This document shows positions 6,625-14,639 of a stretch of 64,000 nucleotides of DNA, one piece after another. The DNA lies in NCBI GenBank assembly GCA_041166085.1, contig JBEEFP010000058.1, forward strand, positions 5,604-69,603. The letters are read 5' to 3'. The notes beneath the pieces are model-generated. The model was not told the DNA's origin. It made no database searches and saw only the letters and a program-made list of their open reading frames with translations. The translations under genes and the position numbers were made by a program. Every line of letters begins with the position of its first letter. Within the stretch, counting starts at the first letter, position 1. This DNA is from JBEEFP01 sp041166085 (lineage in GTDB: Bacteria > Actinomycetota > Acidimicrobiia > Acidimicrobiales > JAFATL01).

Positions 6625-9506
6625 GCCGTCACCGTCGATCGGTCAGGCCGGGCCGCGACACGCGGGCGGCGCTTCGGACCCAGCAGCGCGGTGACCTCGG
6701 GTTCGGGCATCGGCATGTGGAACCAGTAGCCCTGCATCGAATCGCACTCCAGCAGTCGGAGCTCCTCGGCCTGCTCGGCCGACTCCACACCCTCGGCCAC
6801 CACCTCGATCCCGAGATCGCGTGCGAGGGTGATCATCGACTTGAGGATGGCGCGATTGCGGGTGTCGTCGGCGCCGTGCAGGAAGCTCTTGTCGATCTTG
6901 AGGATGTCGACCTTGAAGCGCTTGAGGTAGCTCATCGAGGCCTGCCCCTGGCCGAAGTCGTCGATGGCGAGACGCACCCCGAGGGCACGCACCGCGGCCA
7001 GTTGGTCGCGGGACTCTTCGCCGGCCAGGACGCGCTCGGTCATCTCGAGGGTGAGGCGCCGAGGGTCGAAGCCGGTGGCGGCCAGCACCCCTTCCAGCTC
7101 TGCGATGAACCCCTGTCGGGCCAGCTGACGCGGCGAGACGTTCACCGAGACGGAGAGGCGACGGCCCGGGAAGCGATCGGTCCACACACGGCCCTGGCGG
7201 CACGCCTGCTCGAGGACCCAGTGGCCGACCTCGTTGATGATGCCGGAGTCCTCGGCCAGCGGGATGAAGTCGTCCGGACCGACGAGCCCGCGCTGGGGAT
7301 GACGCCAGCGCACGAGCGCCTCGACGCCGGTGATGCGGCCGCGCCGCACCGATCCGATGGGCTGGAACACGAGCGTCAGCTCGTCGCGCTCGACGGCCCG
7401 CCGTAGCTCTGTCTCCATCTGCATGCGCTCGACCGTTGCCCCGTCCAGCTCGGGCGACCAGAACTGCCAGTTGGCCGGCCCCCGCGACTTGGCCTTGTAC
7501 ATGGCGACGTCCGCCCGCCGCATGAGCTCGCCAGCGCCTACCGAGCTGCCCTCGGAGACCGCGATGCCGACACTCGTCGAGATCGCCACCTCGTTGCGGC
7601 CGAGACGGAACGGCGCGGACAGCGACTTGCAGATGCGCTCGGCCAGCTTCTCGGCGCGCGCCTCCTTGTCGACGTCGGGCATGAGGACCGTGAACTCGTC
7701 ACCGCCGATGCGGGCCACCAGCGTTCCCGAGCGGACGGCCCGCCCGAGCCGACCGGCCACCGCGATGAGCAGGTCGTCGCCAACCTCGTGGCCCAGGGTG
7801 TCGTTGACGGCCTTGAAGCGGTCGAGGTCGAGGAACATCACCGCCACTCGCTGGCCGGGACGCGCGTCGCGGAGCGACGCGGTGAGCCGCTGGGAGAAGT
7901 ACTCGCGGTTGGGGAGACCCGACAGGGCGTCGTGGTACGCCTGGTGCTCGAGGCGCTGGTGGGCGTCCTGGAGCTGACCGAGCAGGGTGCCGTTGCGCAG
8001 GGCCACGCCCGCCTGCCCCGCCAGCAGCTCGAGGCACTCGACCTGCGCCTTGGAGGCCGGCGCGCGCAGTCCGCCCCGGAGGACGGCCACCGCGTTGTCG
8101 ACGCCGCGGATGGGCGTGGCGACGACGCACACGTCGCGTCGGGTGAGCACGGCACTGGCGCCGTCGCTCCACGCCGCGTCCGCCGCCCCTTCGGGGCCGC
8201 CCGGATCCGGCAGCTCGATGTCGCCTGCGGCCGCCGCGACCGTCCAACCGGCGCGGTCGTCATAGCGACAGACGTCGACAGCGTCGAAGCCGAGCTCGTG
8301 CGCAGCGCGTGTCAGCTCGGTGACGACCTCGCCACCCAGCTGGTTGATGCGCCTTCCGGCGTCCACCACCCGCTCGAGCAACTGTCCACGGGTCGTCGCG
8401 GCCAGCTTCGCTCGCCGTTGTCCAGCGATGGCGCCCACCAGCTGCTCGGAGAGGTACGCGCCGGGCACCGCGACCATGAGGACGACGCCAATGCGCTGCA
8501 CGAGGTCCTGCAGCTGGGCGAGGAACGCGGCCTGCATGACGCTGCCGCCGGGCCCGGTGACCGGCGCCAGCTCGCGCGCCATGTAGAGCGCGCTGACGGC
8601 CGCCCACGTCAACACCGCGCCGCGGAGGCGATAGCGCAATGCACCTTCGAGCACGGGCACGACGAGCAGCGCCCACATGAGCGAGTCGCTCACCGGCCGC
8701 AGCTCGGTGACGATGAAGAGGGTGATGGCCGCGTCGATCGCGAGCTCCACGACTCCCGTCGCCGCCGCGAGCCGGGAGTGGGGTCGCTGACCAGCCCGTA
8801 GCGACAGCAGGTTGACGGCCGCGATGACGACGGCAACGCCGCCGGCGCGGGCCCAGCCCGGGCCGGGGAGGCCCGCGCTGTGGCCGCTGACCTGCACGAC
8901 GAGCACCGCGGCGGCGAGGGCACGGAGGCGGCGCAGGGCAGCGCTGACGGCGGGCGTGGGATCGTCGGCTGGACGGGCGGCGCGGGCAACACCGCGTCGC
9001 GCCGTCCGGCGCCGGAGGGCACCCACGAGAGGGGCGGCCGTGAGTCCGGCCGCCGCGACGGTGACGAGAACCCACAGCAAGAAGGCGGTGCTGCCGCCTT
9101 CAGACCGCCACAGGAAGGGACGGCCGATCTCGGGCACCACCAAGCGGCCGACGCCCTCGATGCGGTCGCTTGTCAGCGTCCGCACCGCAGCATCGGGGCT
9201 GTCGCCTCGCACCGTGTAGCTGCCGTCCGTCGCGACCGCGGTGATGCGGCGCGTCACCAGGCGACCGCCGTCGCGGAACGCGACAACCGTGCCCTTCTCG
9301 AGGACGACGGGACCGGGGGCGGCGATGAGCACGGTGTCACCAGGAGCCAGGCTCGGATCCATGGCGTCCGACGTGACCAACACCGGCGTCCAGTGGAAGA
9401 GCGCGGCGGGCGCCGCGACCCACACTGCGAGGGCGGCGACCACGGAGACGTAGAGCCACGCCACGAGCGACAGCGTGGAAAGGGCGCGGCGTGCGGCCTG
9501 GGTCAT
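6621..9506 (-). CDS. Degenerate SipW-like signal peptidase domain fused to membrane helices, GAF, GGDEF and EAL
   Basis: A 961-residue membrane protein. Order: helix (about 10-33), extracellular S26B/SipW-like domain (40-130), helix (139-160), about six more helices (192-352), a GAF-like region (375-505), GGDEF (515-680) and EAL (690-945). In the peptidase domain the expected S-x-S-M-x-P reads SDAMDP, so the nucleophile is Ala48. The expected VTHRI reads VTRRI, so the base is Arg86. The Asp in RGD (102) remains. The neighbouring SipW has both residues intact, so this copy should be catalytically dead. GGDEF (601-605) is intact, but the inhibitory RxxD site reads RSGT. EAL has E729, NVS, TER, IDD, KIDKSF and AEGVE, so phosphodiesterase activity looks possible. 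ATGA overlaps couple it to both neighbours. Inference: the dead peptidase acts as an extracellular sensor for fibre precursors and controls c-di-GMP. Confidence 0.88.
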   Translation of the reverse strand: MTQAARRALSTLSLVAWLYVSVVAALAVWVAAPAALFHWTPVLVTSDAMDPSLAPGDTVLIAAPGPVVLEKGTVVAFRDGGRLVTRRITAVATDGSYTVRGDSPDAAVRTLTSDRIEGVGRLVVPEIGRPFLWRSEGGSTAFLLWVLVTVAAAGLTAAPLVGALRRRTARRGVARAARPADDPTPAVSAALRRLRALAAAVLVVQVSGHSAGLPGPGWARAGGVAVVIAAVNLLSLRAGQRPHSRLAAATGVVELAIDAAITLFIVTELRPVSDSLMWALLVVPVLEGALRYRLRGAVLTWAAVSALYMARELAPVTGPGGSVMQAAFLAQLQDLVQRIGVVLMVAVPGAYLSEQLVGAIAGQRRAKLAATTRGQLLERVVDAGRRINQLGGEVVTELTRAAHELGFDAVDVCRYDDRAGWTVAAAAGDIELPDPGGPEGAADAAWSDGASAVLTRRDVCVVATPIRGVDNAVAVLRGGLRAPASKAQVECLELLAGQAGVALRNGTLLGQLQDAHQRLEHQAYHDALSGLPNREYFSQRLTASLRDARPGQRVAVMFLDLDRFKAVNDTLGHEVGDDLLIAVAGRLGRAVRSGTLVARIGGDEFTVLMPDVDKEARAEKLAERICKSLSAPFRLGRNEVAISTSVGIAVSEGSSVGAGELMRRADVAMYKAKSRGPANWQFWSPELDGATVERMQMETELRRAVERDELTLVFQPIGSVRRGRITGVEALVRWRHPQRGLVGPDDFIPLAEDSGIINEVGHWVLEQACRQGRVWTDRFPGRRLSVSVNVSPRQLARQGFIAELEGVLAATGFDPRRLTLEMTERVLAGEESRDQLAAVRALGVRLAIDDFGQGQASMSYLKRFKVDILKIDKSFLHGADDTRNRAILKSMITLARDLGIEVVAEGVESAEQAEELRLLECDSMQGYWFHMPMPEPEVTALLGPKRRPRVAARPDRSTVTA

Positions 9507-10762
9507 GACAGCACCACCGATGCCGAGTGCTGGGTGGTGTCGAAGCCCAGCCACATGCTGTCGGCCGAGCCGGCGGCGTCGACCACGACCTTGACGGCCA
9601 GGCTCTGGTTGCCCGGGACGTGGATGGAAACGGCGCCGAAGTCAAAGACGGTCGAAACGAAGGTGGAGAGCCCACCGCTCCAGCCCGACGGGCGGTCGAC
9701 GGTCGCGCTGGCCTGGAGCGAGCACGACGCCGCGATCGGCGGGTCGTCGCAGACGTAGACGCCGGCGAGCATCCTGCCCGCGCCGTTCGTCGCGAAGTTC
9801 CGCAAGGCCGTCGGGATGCTCAAGCGCAGCGACCCGTCGATGTTCGTTGCGCCTGGCGAGGCGACCGCCGACCACAGCTGCGACTTGGTCGCGCTCGTCT
9901 CGGCCAGGCCGAGGACGGTGGGGTCGATGGTGAGCCCGGGATCGGCGTTGCGATCGGTGTCGTAGTTCGGCAGCGCACCGCTGTACGACGACGGTGTCGT
10001 TCCCAACCGGAGGTAGGACGCCGACACGCTGCTGGCCCCTTCATTGCTGGCGTCGAGGTACCACGAGGTCCACGAGGCGGCCGCGGTCATGGTGCTGGTG
10101 CCGTTGCCGGTGGGCGCGACCCAGGCCGCGTGGGCGCCGGGCAGCGCGGCCAGCGCCCCCGCCAACTGGAGCGCCACGACCGCGCCGATGGCCTTGCGGA
10201 TGTCTCTGGTGCGGTTCCGTGCCAGGGGTTGGCGCTGTATCGCACCCGAGACGGCACTGGTACGGCGGGGGCGGGCGGCCAGTCCCCAATGGGCCGTCCA
10301 GACGAGGGCGGCCACGGCGCCCGCCACGCCGAGGAGGCCAGGGAGATCGCCCTCCTGGGCGAGAACGGTGACCAGGCCGATGCGGGGGACGACGGCCCGG
10401 CCGGTGGCGACGATGCGATCGGCGGTGAGACGACGCGGGTCGGCGCTCTGGTTCGCGTCGCCCTTCGTGGCGTAGGTGCCGTCGTCGAGGGCGACCCTGA
10501 TGCGGTGGGTCACGAGGCCGCGCTCGGGGTCGTGGAACATGACGACCGTTCCGGGCCCGAGCGGCTTGTCCCGGTAGGGCTCGGACAGCACGACGTCGCC
10601 CCGGTGCAACGCCGGCTCCATCGACCCGGAGGTGATGACGGCTGACTTCCAGCCGAGGACGAGCGGGGTCACGACGGCGAGAACCACGAGCCAGGCCAGG
10701 CCGGCCAGCACCGCGAGGGCACTGAGACCGGCGCCGAACCGTGCCGTGCGCGTCGGGGACAT
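9503..10762 (-). CDS. SipW-type signal peptidase I (S26B) fused to a second membrane segment and an extracellular domain
   Basis: A 419-residue protein. Residues 11-36 form a membrane anchor. The catalytic region follows: TSGSMEP with nucleophile Ser47, VTHRI with base His86, and KGDAN with Asp102, all matching the Ser/His type of signal peptidase (SipW, archaeal and ER forms) that matures TasA-like proteins. A second helix ends the usual SipW (about 140-160). Unusually, the protein continues with a basic stretch (ARNRTRDIRK), a signal-peptide-like helix (191-210) ending PGAHA-AW, and a ~205-residue beta-rich secreted domain with TGNGTSTMTAAASW and two Cys (CDDPPIAASC). It thus looks like a peptidase joined to its own substrate. 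The ATG at 10762 lies 29 bases after the TasA-like stop. Confidence 0.85.
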   Translation of the reverse strand: MSPTRTARFGAGLSALAVLAGLAWLVVLAVVTPLVLGWKSAVITSGSMEPALHRGDVVLSEPYRDKPLGPGTVVMFHDPERGLVTHRIRVALDDGTYATKGDANQSADPRRLTADRIVATGRAVVPRIGLVTVLAQEGDLPGLLGVAGAVAALVWTAHWGLAARPRRTSAVSGAIQRQPLARNRTRDIRKAIGAVVALQLAGALAALPGAHAAWVAPTGNGTSTMTAAASWTSWYLDASNEGASSVSASYLRLGTTPSSYSGALPNYDTDRNADPGLTIDPTVLGLAETSATKSQLWSAVASPGATNIDGSLRLSIPTALRNFATNGAGRMLAGVYVCDDPPIAASCSLQASATVDRPSGWSGGLSTFVSTVFDFGAVSIHVPGNQSLAVKVVVDAAGSADSMWLGFDTTQHSASVVLS

Positions 10763-10791
10763 GAGCGGAGCAGACCGTCCGTTCCGGCGAC

Positions 10792-11400
10792 TTAGGTGTT
10801 CTGTGCTTCCCAGGTGAAGGCGGCCGAGGCCGTCTTGCCCTGGGCGAGGTTGTTGTCCTGCAGGGTCACGGTGACGCGGTAGCTCCGCGTCGACGGATTG
10901 GTCGCGCCGGTGAATCCACCGAGCCCGTTGCTGTAATCGGTGCGGGCAGCGCCGAAGGCGGCAAGCGTGCTGTTGTCGAGGTTCGAGCCGAGGGTGAACC
11001 CCGTGCAGTCGAGCGAAGCTCCGCCGGTCGCGCCGGTCCCGATGTCGACGGTGGTGTCGAGGTAGGCGGCGAGCCCGGTGCCGCCGACCGTGCCGTAGAG
11101 CTTCACGTCGGCGGCGAGCGAACCGGTGTAGGTGACGTTGACGCACTTGGTCGCCGTGTCCCCCGGCTTCATGCCGGTGAGGTTGAACATGACGCTGCCG
11201 GCGTCGTCGTCGGCCAAGGTGACCGTGCCGGCGGTGAAGGTGTTGGAGCCATTGGCAGTGCTGGCCGTGAAGGCGGCACGCGAGCCGGTGACCACGAGGA
11301 GACTCATCACGAGGAGTCCGACCGCCACCGCCCCCAGGCGGGTGAGCAGGCCGAGCGCGCCGCCGCGTCTCGAGCCGCTGGACTCGTCGGTGGTCTCCAT
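10792..11400 (-). CDS. TasA/camelysin-like secreted fibre protein (first gene of the operon)
   Basis: A 202-residue exported protein. After a short charged leader comes a single hydrophobic segment (GAVAVGLLVMSLLVVTG), then SRAAFTASTANGSN and TFTAGTVTLADDD. This is the classic start of mature TasA/CalY (camelysin) proteins, which lack a standard AxA site and need SipW. Further shared features are the M-PGDTATKCVNVTYTG block and a second Cys in LDCTGF, perhaps a disulfide. Bacillus TasA forms the main protein fibre of the biofilm matrix. The ATG is preceded by GAGGAGG at a 7-base spacing, a strong ribosome site fitting an abundant structural protein. The SipW gene follows 29 bases downstream. 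The promoter should lie in 11401-11522, shared with the divergent serine hydrolase. Confidence 0.85.
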   Translation of the reverse strand: METTDESSGSRRGGALGLLTRLGAVAVGLLVMSLLVVTGSRAAFTASTANGSNTFTAGTVTLADDDAGSVMFNLTGMKPGDTATKCVNVTYTGSLAADVKLYGTVGGTGLAAYLDTTVDIGTGATGGASLDCTGFTLGSNLDNSTLAAFGAARTDYSNGLGGFTGATNPSTRSYRVTVTLQDNNLAQGKTASAAFTWEAQNT

Positions 11401-11420
11401 GAAGCGTCCTCCTCGTTGCC

Positions 11421-11435
11421 GAACATCTGGGTATC
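11421..11435. promoter_or_regulatory. 15-bp motif shared with the phosphoesterase upstream region
   Basis: GAACATCTGGGTATC on the plus strand lies 20-35 bases before the fibre-protein start. The same motif with one change (GAACATTTGGGTATC) occurs at 60633-60647 before a secreted phosphoesterase gene, in the opposite orientation relative to its gene. It may be a regulator site or a chance match. Confidence 0.3.
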
Positions 11436-11522
11436 GGGGTTGACAACCACGCTCTGTAGGCAGCTACGGGCAAACCGCCCGACGGGACTACGAGTCAATG
11501 GGCACCCGTGCCGAGGCGGCCC

Positions 11523-13019
11523 ATGAGCGCGATGCTGAGTGCAATGCGCCGGTCGAGGTGGGTCGCCGTCGTTGCCGTGGTCGCCGCCACCATCGGCGTG
11601 GGCGCGGCCAGGTCGGGTGCGACGGCGCCCGCTCGACCCCTCGATCAAGCCGCCCTCGACCGCTTCGTCCAGCGCGAGGTCCGGCGCAACGGCATCCCCG
11701 GCCTCGCCCTCGGCGTGGTGGACGGCAACCGGACCGCCTTCGTGAGCGCCTTCGGCAAGGGGATCACAACGGGGACGCCGTTCCTCCTCGGGTCGGTGAG
11801 CAAGCCCCTGACCGCGGTCGCCGTGATGCAGCTCGTCGAGTCCGGCAAGGTCGACCTCGACGGTCCGGTGCAGCGCTATGTGCCGAGCTTCCGAGTTGCG
11901 GATGCAGCCGCGTCACGGCGGATCACCGTCCGCCAGCTGCTCACCCACACCAGCGGCATCCCCAACACCGCGTGCGAGACGGAGGACGACACGCTCGAGG
12001 CGTTCGTGGCGACGTTGCGCACGGTGCACCTCGACCGGCCCGTCGGCTCGCGGTACGAGTACTGCAGCGGCAACTACAACCTGCTGGGGCTCCTGATCGA
12101 GCGGGTGTCGGGGCAGCCGTACGGGCGCTACATGGAGGACCACGTGTTCGCCCCGCTGCGGATGCGGGACAGCTTCGGCACCCTCGCCGGCGCCCGCGCC
12201 GACGGGCTGGCGGCCGGGCATCGCTGGATCTTCGGCCGCAAGGTCGCCCACACGTATTACAACCCGTCGGGCGTACCGGCCGGCTACCTGGCGTCCAGCG
12301 CGTCGGACATGACCCGCCTGCTCGCGGCCGAGATGAACGGCGGGCGCTACGGGGATGCGCAGATCCTGTCCCCCGCCGGCATCGCGATGACCCAACGACC
12401 GATGGTCAAGACCGACACGGGCGCCCATTACGGCTTCGGCTGGGAGACGGGCGCGACCGGCGGGGTGCCGACCGTGCACCACGGCGGGGTGATCTACGAC
12501 TACGAGTCGCTGCTGTTCATGGAGCCATCCACCCATCGTGGCGCCGTCATCCTGATCAACGCCCAGGGCGTGCTCGCCATCACCGCGTTCCACGCCATCG
12601 AGGGCGGGGTGGCGCGCATGCTGGCGGGCCGACCCCCGCCGGGGCCGGCGTTGCTCACCGTCGGACGCACCTACGCCGTCGTGGACCTCGTCCTGCTCGC
12701 GCTCCTCTATCTGGTGGTGCGCCCGTTCATCCGGCTGCGGCGCTGGTCGGCGTGGGTGGTGGGGCGGGGCACGCGCCTCCGACGGCCGCTGGTCCGCGCG
12801 GGCGTCGAGGTGCTCGGCGGCATCCTGCTCGTGCTCGGCGTGCGGATGTTCTTCACCCAGCTGGGCGCCCGCAACTGGTTCGAGATCATCAGCCTGGTGC
12901 CCGACCTGGTTCCGTGGGTGCTGGTGGTCGGTGCACTCCTCGTCGCGCGTGGCGTCACCCACGCCGTGGTCGCCGGGCGCGCTCGTCGCTCCATGACGAG
13001 TCAGACTGCAGGGGCATGA
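11523..13019 (+). CDS. Exported serine hydrolase of the class C beta-lactamase family with C-terminal membrane helices
   Basis: A 498-residue member of the beta-lactamase/PBP-like family (Pfam Beta-lactamase). The nucleophile Ser and Lys are in GSVSK, the Tyr motif is seen around YCSGNYN, and the third motif is HHGG. An N-terminal hydrophobic segment (WVAVVAVVAATIGVGAA) directs export. The last ~120 residues carry three or four hydrophobic helices (VVDLVLLALLYLVV, GGILLVLGVRMFF, WVLVVGALLVA), an arrangement seen in membrane-bound beta-lactamase-like esterases/peptidases. Substrate unknown: peptide, ester or D-amino acid bonds are all possible. ATG 11523 is preferred over the upstream GTG (11508); ATGs at 11532 and 11544 are alternatives. 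It overlaps the next gene by 4 bases. Confidence 0.82.
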   Translation: MSAMLSAMRRSRWVAVVAVVAATIGVGAARSGATAPARPLDQAALDRFVQREVRRNGIPGLALGVVDGNRTAFVSAFGKGITTGTPFLLGSVSKPLTAVAVMQLVESGKVDLDGPVQRYVPSFRVADAAASRRITVRQLLTHTSGIPNTACETEDDTLEAFVATLRTVHLDRPVGSRYEYCSGNYNLLGLLIERVSGQPYGRYMEDHVFAPLRMRDSFGTLAGARADGLAAGHRWIFGRKVAHTYYNPSGVPAGYLASSASDMTRLLAAEMNGGRYGDAQILSPAGIAMTQRPMVKTDTGAHYGFGWETGATGGVPTVHHGGVIYDYESLLFMEPSTHRGAVILINAQGVLAITAFHAIEGGVARMLAGRPPPGPALLTVGRTYAVVDLVLLALLYLVVRPFIRLRRWSAWVVGRGTRLRRPLVRAGVEVLGGILLVLGVRMFFTQLGARNWFEIISLVPDLVPWVLVVGALLVARGVTHAVVAGRARRSMTSQTAGA

Positions 13020-13696
13020 CGACGTTCGGCCTCGTCCACGGCGCGTGGCACGGGCCGTGGTGCTGGGATCTCCTCGTTCCCGAGCTCGAGTCGCGCGGAC
13101 ACCGGGCGGTCACGGTCGACCTTCCGGCCGACGATCCCGACGCGGGCCTGGAGGCGTACGCGTCGATCGCGATGGACGCCTTCTCGAGTGTCGACGGGGA
13201 CGACCTGGTCGTGGTCGGCCACTCGCTCGGTGGCATAACGGCCGCGCTCGTCGCGGGACGTCGACCCGTGCGCCACCTCGTCTACCTGTGCGCGTTCGTG
13301 CCGATCCCGGGCCAGAACCTCGCCCTGGTGGCGCCCCACGCGGTCGCTCCGGGGTTCGGACTGGCGCAGGAGAACCATCCCGACGGGTCGTCCTCGTGGC
13401 CGGCCGACGCGGCGGCCGAGACGTTCTTCCACGACTGCGATCCCGCGCTGGCCGCGTGGGCCGCGGCGCGGCTGCGCCCCCAGGCCTGGCGCATCGGCGG
13501 CGACCGCTTCCCGCTCGACAAGCTGCCGGACGTGACGACGACCTACGTCCTCTGCACCGAGGAACGAGCCGTCAACCCGGCCTGGTCACGGGCGCGGGCC
13601 CAGACGATCGGCGCCGCGCTGGTCGAGCTGCCCGGCGGGCACTCGCCGTTCTTGTCCCGTCCGGCGGCGTTGGCCGACGTGCTTTCTGCCGTGTGA
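13016..13696 (+). CDS. Alpha/beta hydrolase
   Basis: A 226-residue cytosolic alpha/beta hydrolase fold protein. It starts with the oxyanion segment LVHGAWHGPWCW, has the nucleophile elbow VGHSLGG and a late catalytic His in LPGGHSPFLS, and lacks a signal peptide. The size and the HGAWHG opening match the esterase/hydroxynitrile-lyase-like group, often named salicylate esterase-like. Its substrate cannot be told. The ATG overlaps the TGA of the serine hydrolase (ATGA), so the two are coupled. Confidence 0.85.
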   Translation: MTTFGLVHGAWHGPWCWDLLVPELESRGHRAVTVDLPADDPDAGLEAYASIAMDAFSSVDGDDLVVVGHSLGGITAALVAGRRPVRHLVYLCAFVPIPGQNLALVAPHAVAPGFGLAQENHPDGSSSWPADAAAETFFHDCDPALAAWAAARLRPQAWRIGGDRFPLDKLPDVTTTYVLCTEERAVNPAWSRARAQTIGAALVELPGGHSPFLSRPAALADVLSAV

Positions 13697-13752
13697 CCTC
13701 CTGCCGGCGCGGGTACGGACCAGAGGGAGACCCCTAGGCGGAGGAGATCCCG

Positions 13753-14538
13753 ATGGCCCTGTTCACGCGCAAGTCGCGCACCGAGGACGTCAGCGAGCCG
13801 GCCCGGCTGCTGATCAGCGACCACATGAAGGTCGAGCGCATCTTCGCCGAGATCAAGCAGGCGGACAGCCCCAACCGCATCCAGAGCCTGGTGACCCAGC
13901 TCGACGCCGAGCTGACCCGGCACACGACCATCGAGGAGCACGTCCTCTACCCGTTCGTGGAGCGCAACGTCCCGGGCGGCGAGGACCTCATCGGCGAAGC
14001 GGAGACCGAGCACCAGGAGGCGACGATCCTGCTCGAGAAGGTCGCCAACATGGATGCGTCCGCACCCGGCTTCATGGAAGCGGTCGAGGCGCTCGAGAAG
14101 GCGGTGAGCCACCACGTCAAGGACGAGGAGGACGAGCTGTTCCCGAAGATGGAGCGGGCCACCGACGAGGCCACCCTCGCCCGGCTCCGCCTCGACCTCG
14201 AGAACGAGAAGCTGGGGCTGAGCCCCACGCCGACGCTGCCCGGCAACGAGGTGCGGGGTGGCCAGGCCGTGGGGCGGACGACGCCGACGCGCTCGTCCGG
14301 CTCGTCGTCGGGCGCTCCCAACGTCTGGGTGCAGCCCCATCCGAAGGACGACCGCTGGCAGGTCAGGCGCGAAGGCGCCAAGCGGGCCAGCCGCGTCTTC
14401 GACACCCAGGCCGACGCCCAGGCCTTCGGCACCCGGCTGGCCAAGCGCGAGCGCGTCGAGCTCATCGTCGCGGGCCGCGACGGCACCGTCCGCGACAAGC
14501 ACAGCTACGGCAACGACCCGGCCAACGTGCCAGGCTGA
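13753..14538 (+). CDS. Hemerythrin HHE-domain protein with a C-terminal DUF2188 domain
   Basis: A 261-residue soluble protein. Residues ~20-150 form a hemerythrin-like four-helix bundle with His/Glu ligands at LLISDHMKVE, RHTTIEEHVLYP, ETEHQEA and SHHVKDEEDELFP, suggesting a di-iron site for O2, NO or redox sensing. A Ser/Thr/Pro linker leads to a DUF2188 domain (~195-258, from VWVQPHPKDDRW to IVAGRDGTVRDKHSYG), a small fold often linked with stress proteins. The ribosome site GGAGGAG precedes the ATG. Joining of the two domains is unusual to me. A family A stem-loop follows the stop. Confidence 0.85.
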   Translation: MALFTRKSRTEDVSEPARLLISDHMKVERIFAEIKQADSPNRIQSLVTQLDAELTRHTTIEEHVLYPFVERNVPGGEDLIGEAETEHQEATILLEKVANMDASAPGFMEAVEALEKAVSHHVKDEEDELFPKMERATDEATLARLRLDLENEKLGLSPTPTLPGNEVRGGQAVGRTTPTRSSGSSSGAPNVWVQPHPKDDRWQVRREGAKRASRVFDTQADAQAFGTRLAKRERVELIVAGRDGTVRDKHSYGNDPANVPG

Positions 14539-14563
14539 CCCCACCACCACCAACCCCCCTTGC

Positions 14564-14608
14564 TCTCGAGGAAATGGGCCACCGAATCCGTGGCCTATTT
14601 CCTCGAGA
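14564..14608. terminator. Long stem-loop A1 (family A), between hemerythrin and ferredoxin genes
   Basis: A 19-bp stem (14564-14582 with 14590-14608) has a single G-T pair and a 7-nt CGAATCC loop. Outer arms are TCTCGAGGAAAT and ATTTCCTCGAGA. The same arms flank different inner stems at 38712 and, truncated, at 63966; a variant is at 46504. Confidence 0.6.
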
Positions 14609-14639
14609 CACCGTTCAGCGGCGAGCGACAGGAGTCCTC

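Noticed and set aside
6621..9506. Active second signal peptidase
   Set aside because: Both the nucleophile Ser and the base His are replaced, as seen by direct comparison with the intact neighbour.
11523..13019. Beta-lactam resistance gene
   Set aside because: It lacks the KTG of true beta-lactamases, having HHGG, and has C-terminal helices; general serine hydrolase is safer.
14564..14608. Inverted repeat as transposon end or MITE
   Set aside because: No transposase gene, no second copy bracketing a segment and no obvious target duplication; kept as a structured element with origin open.
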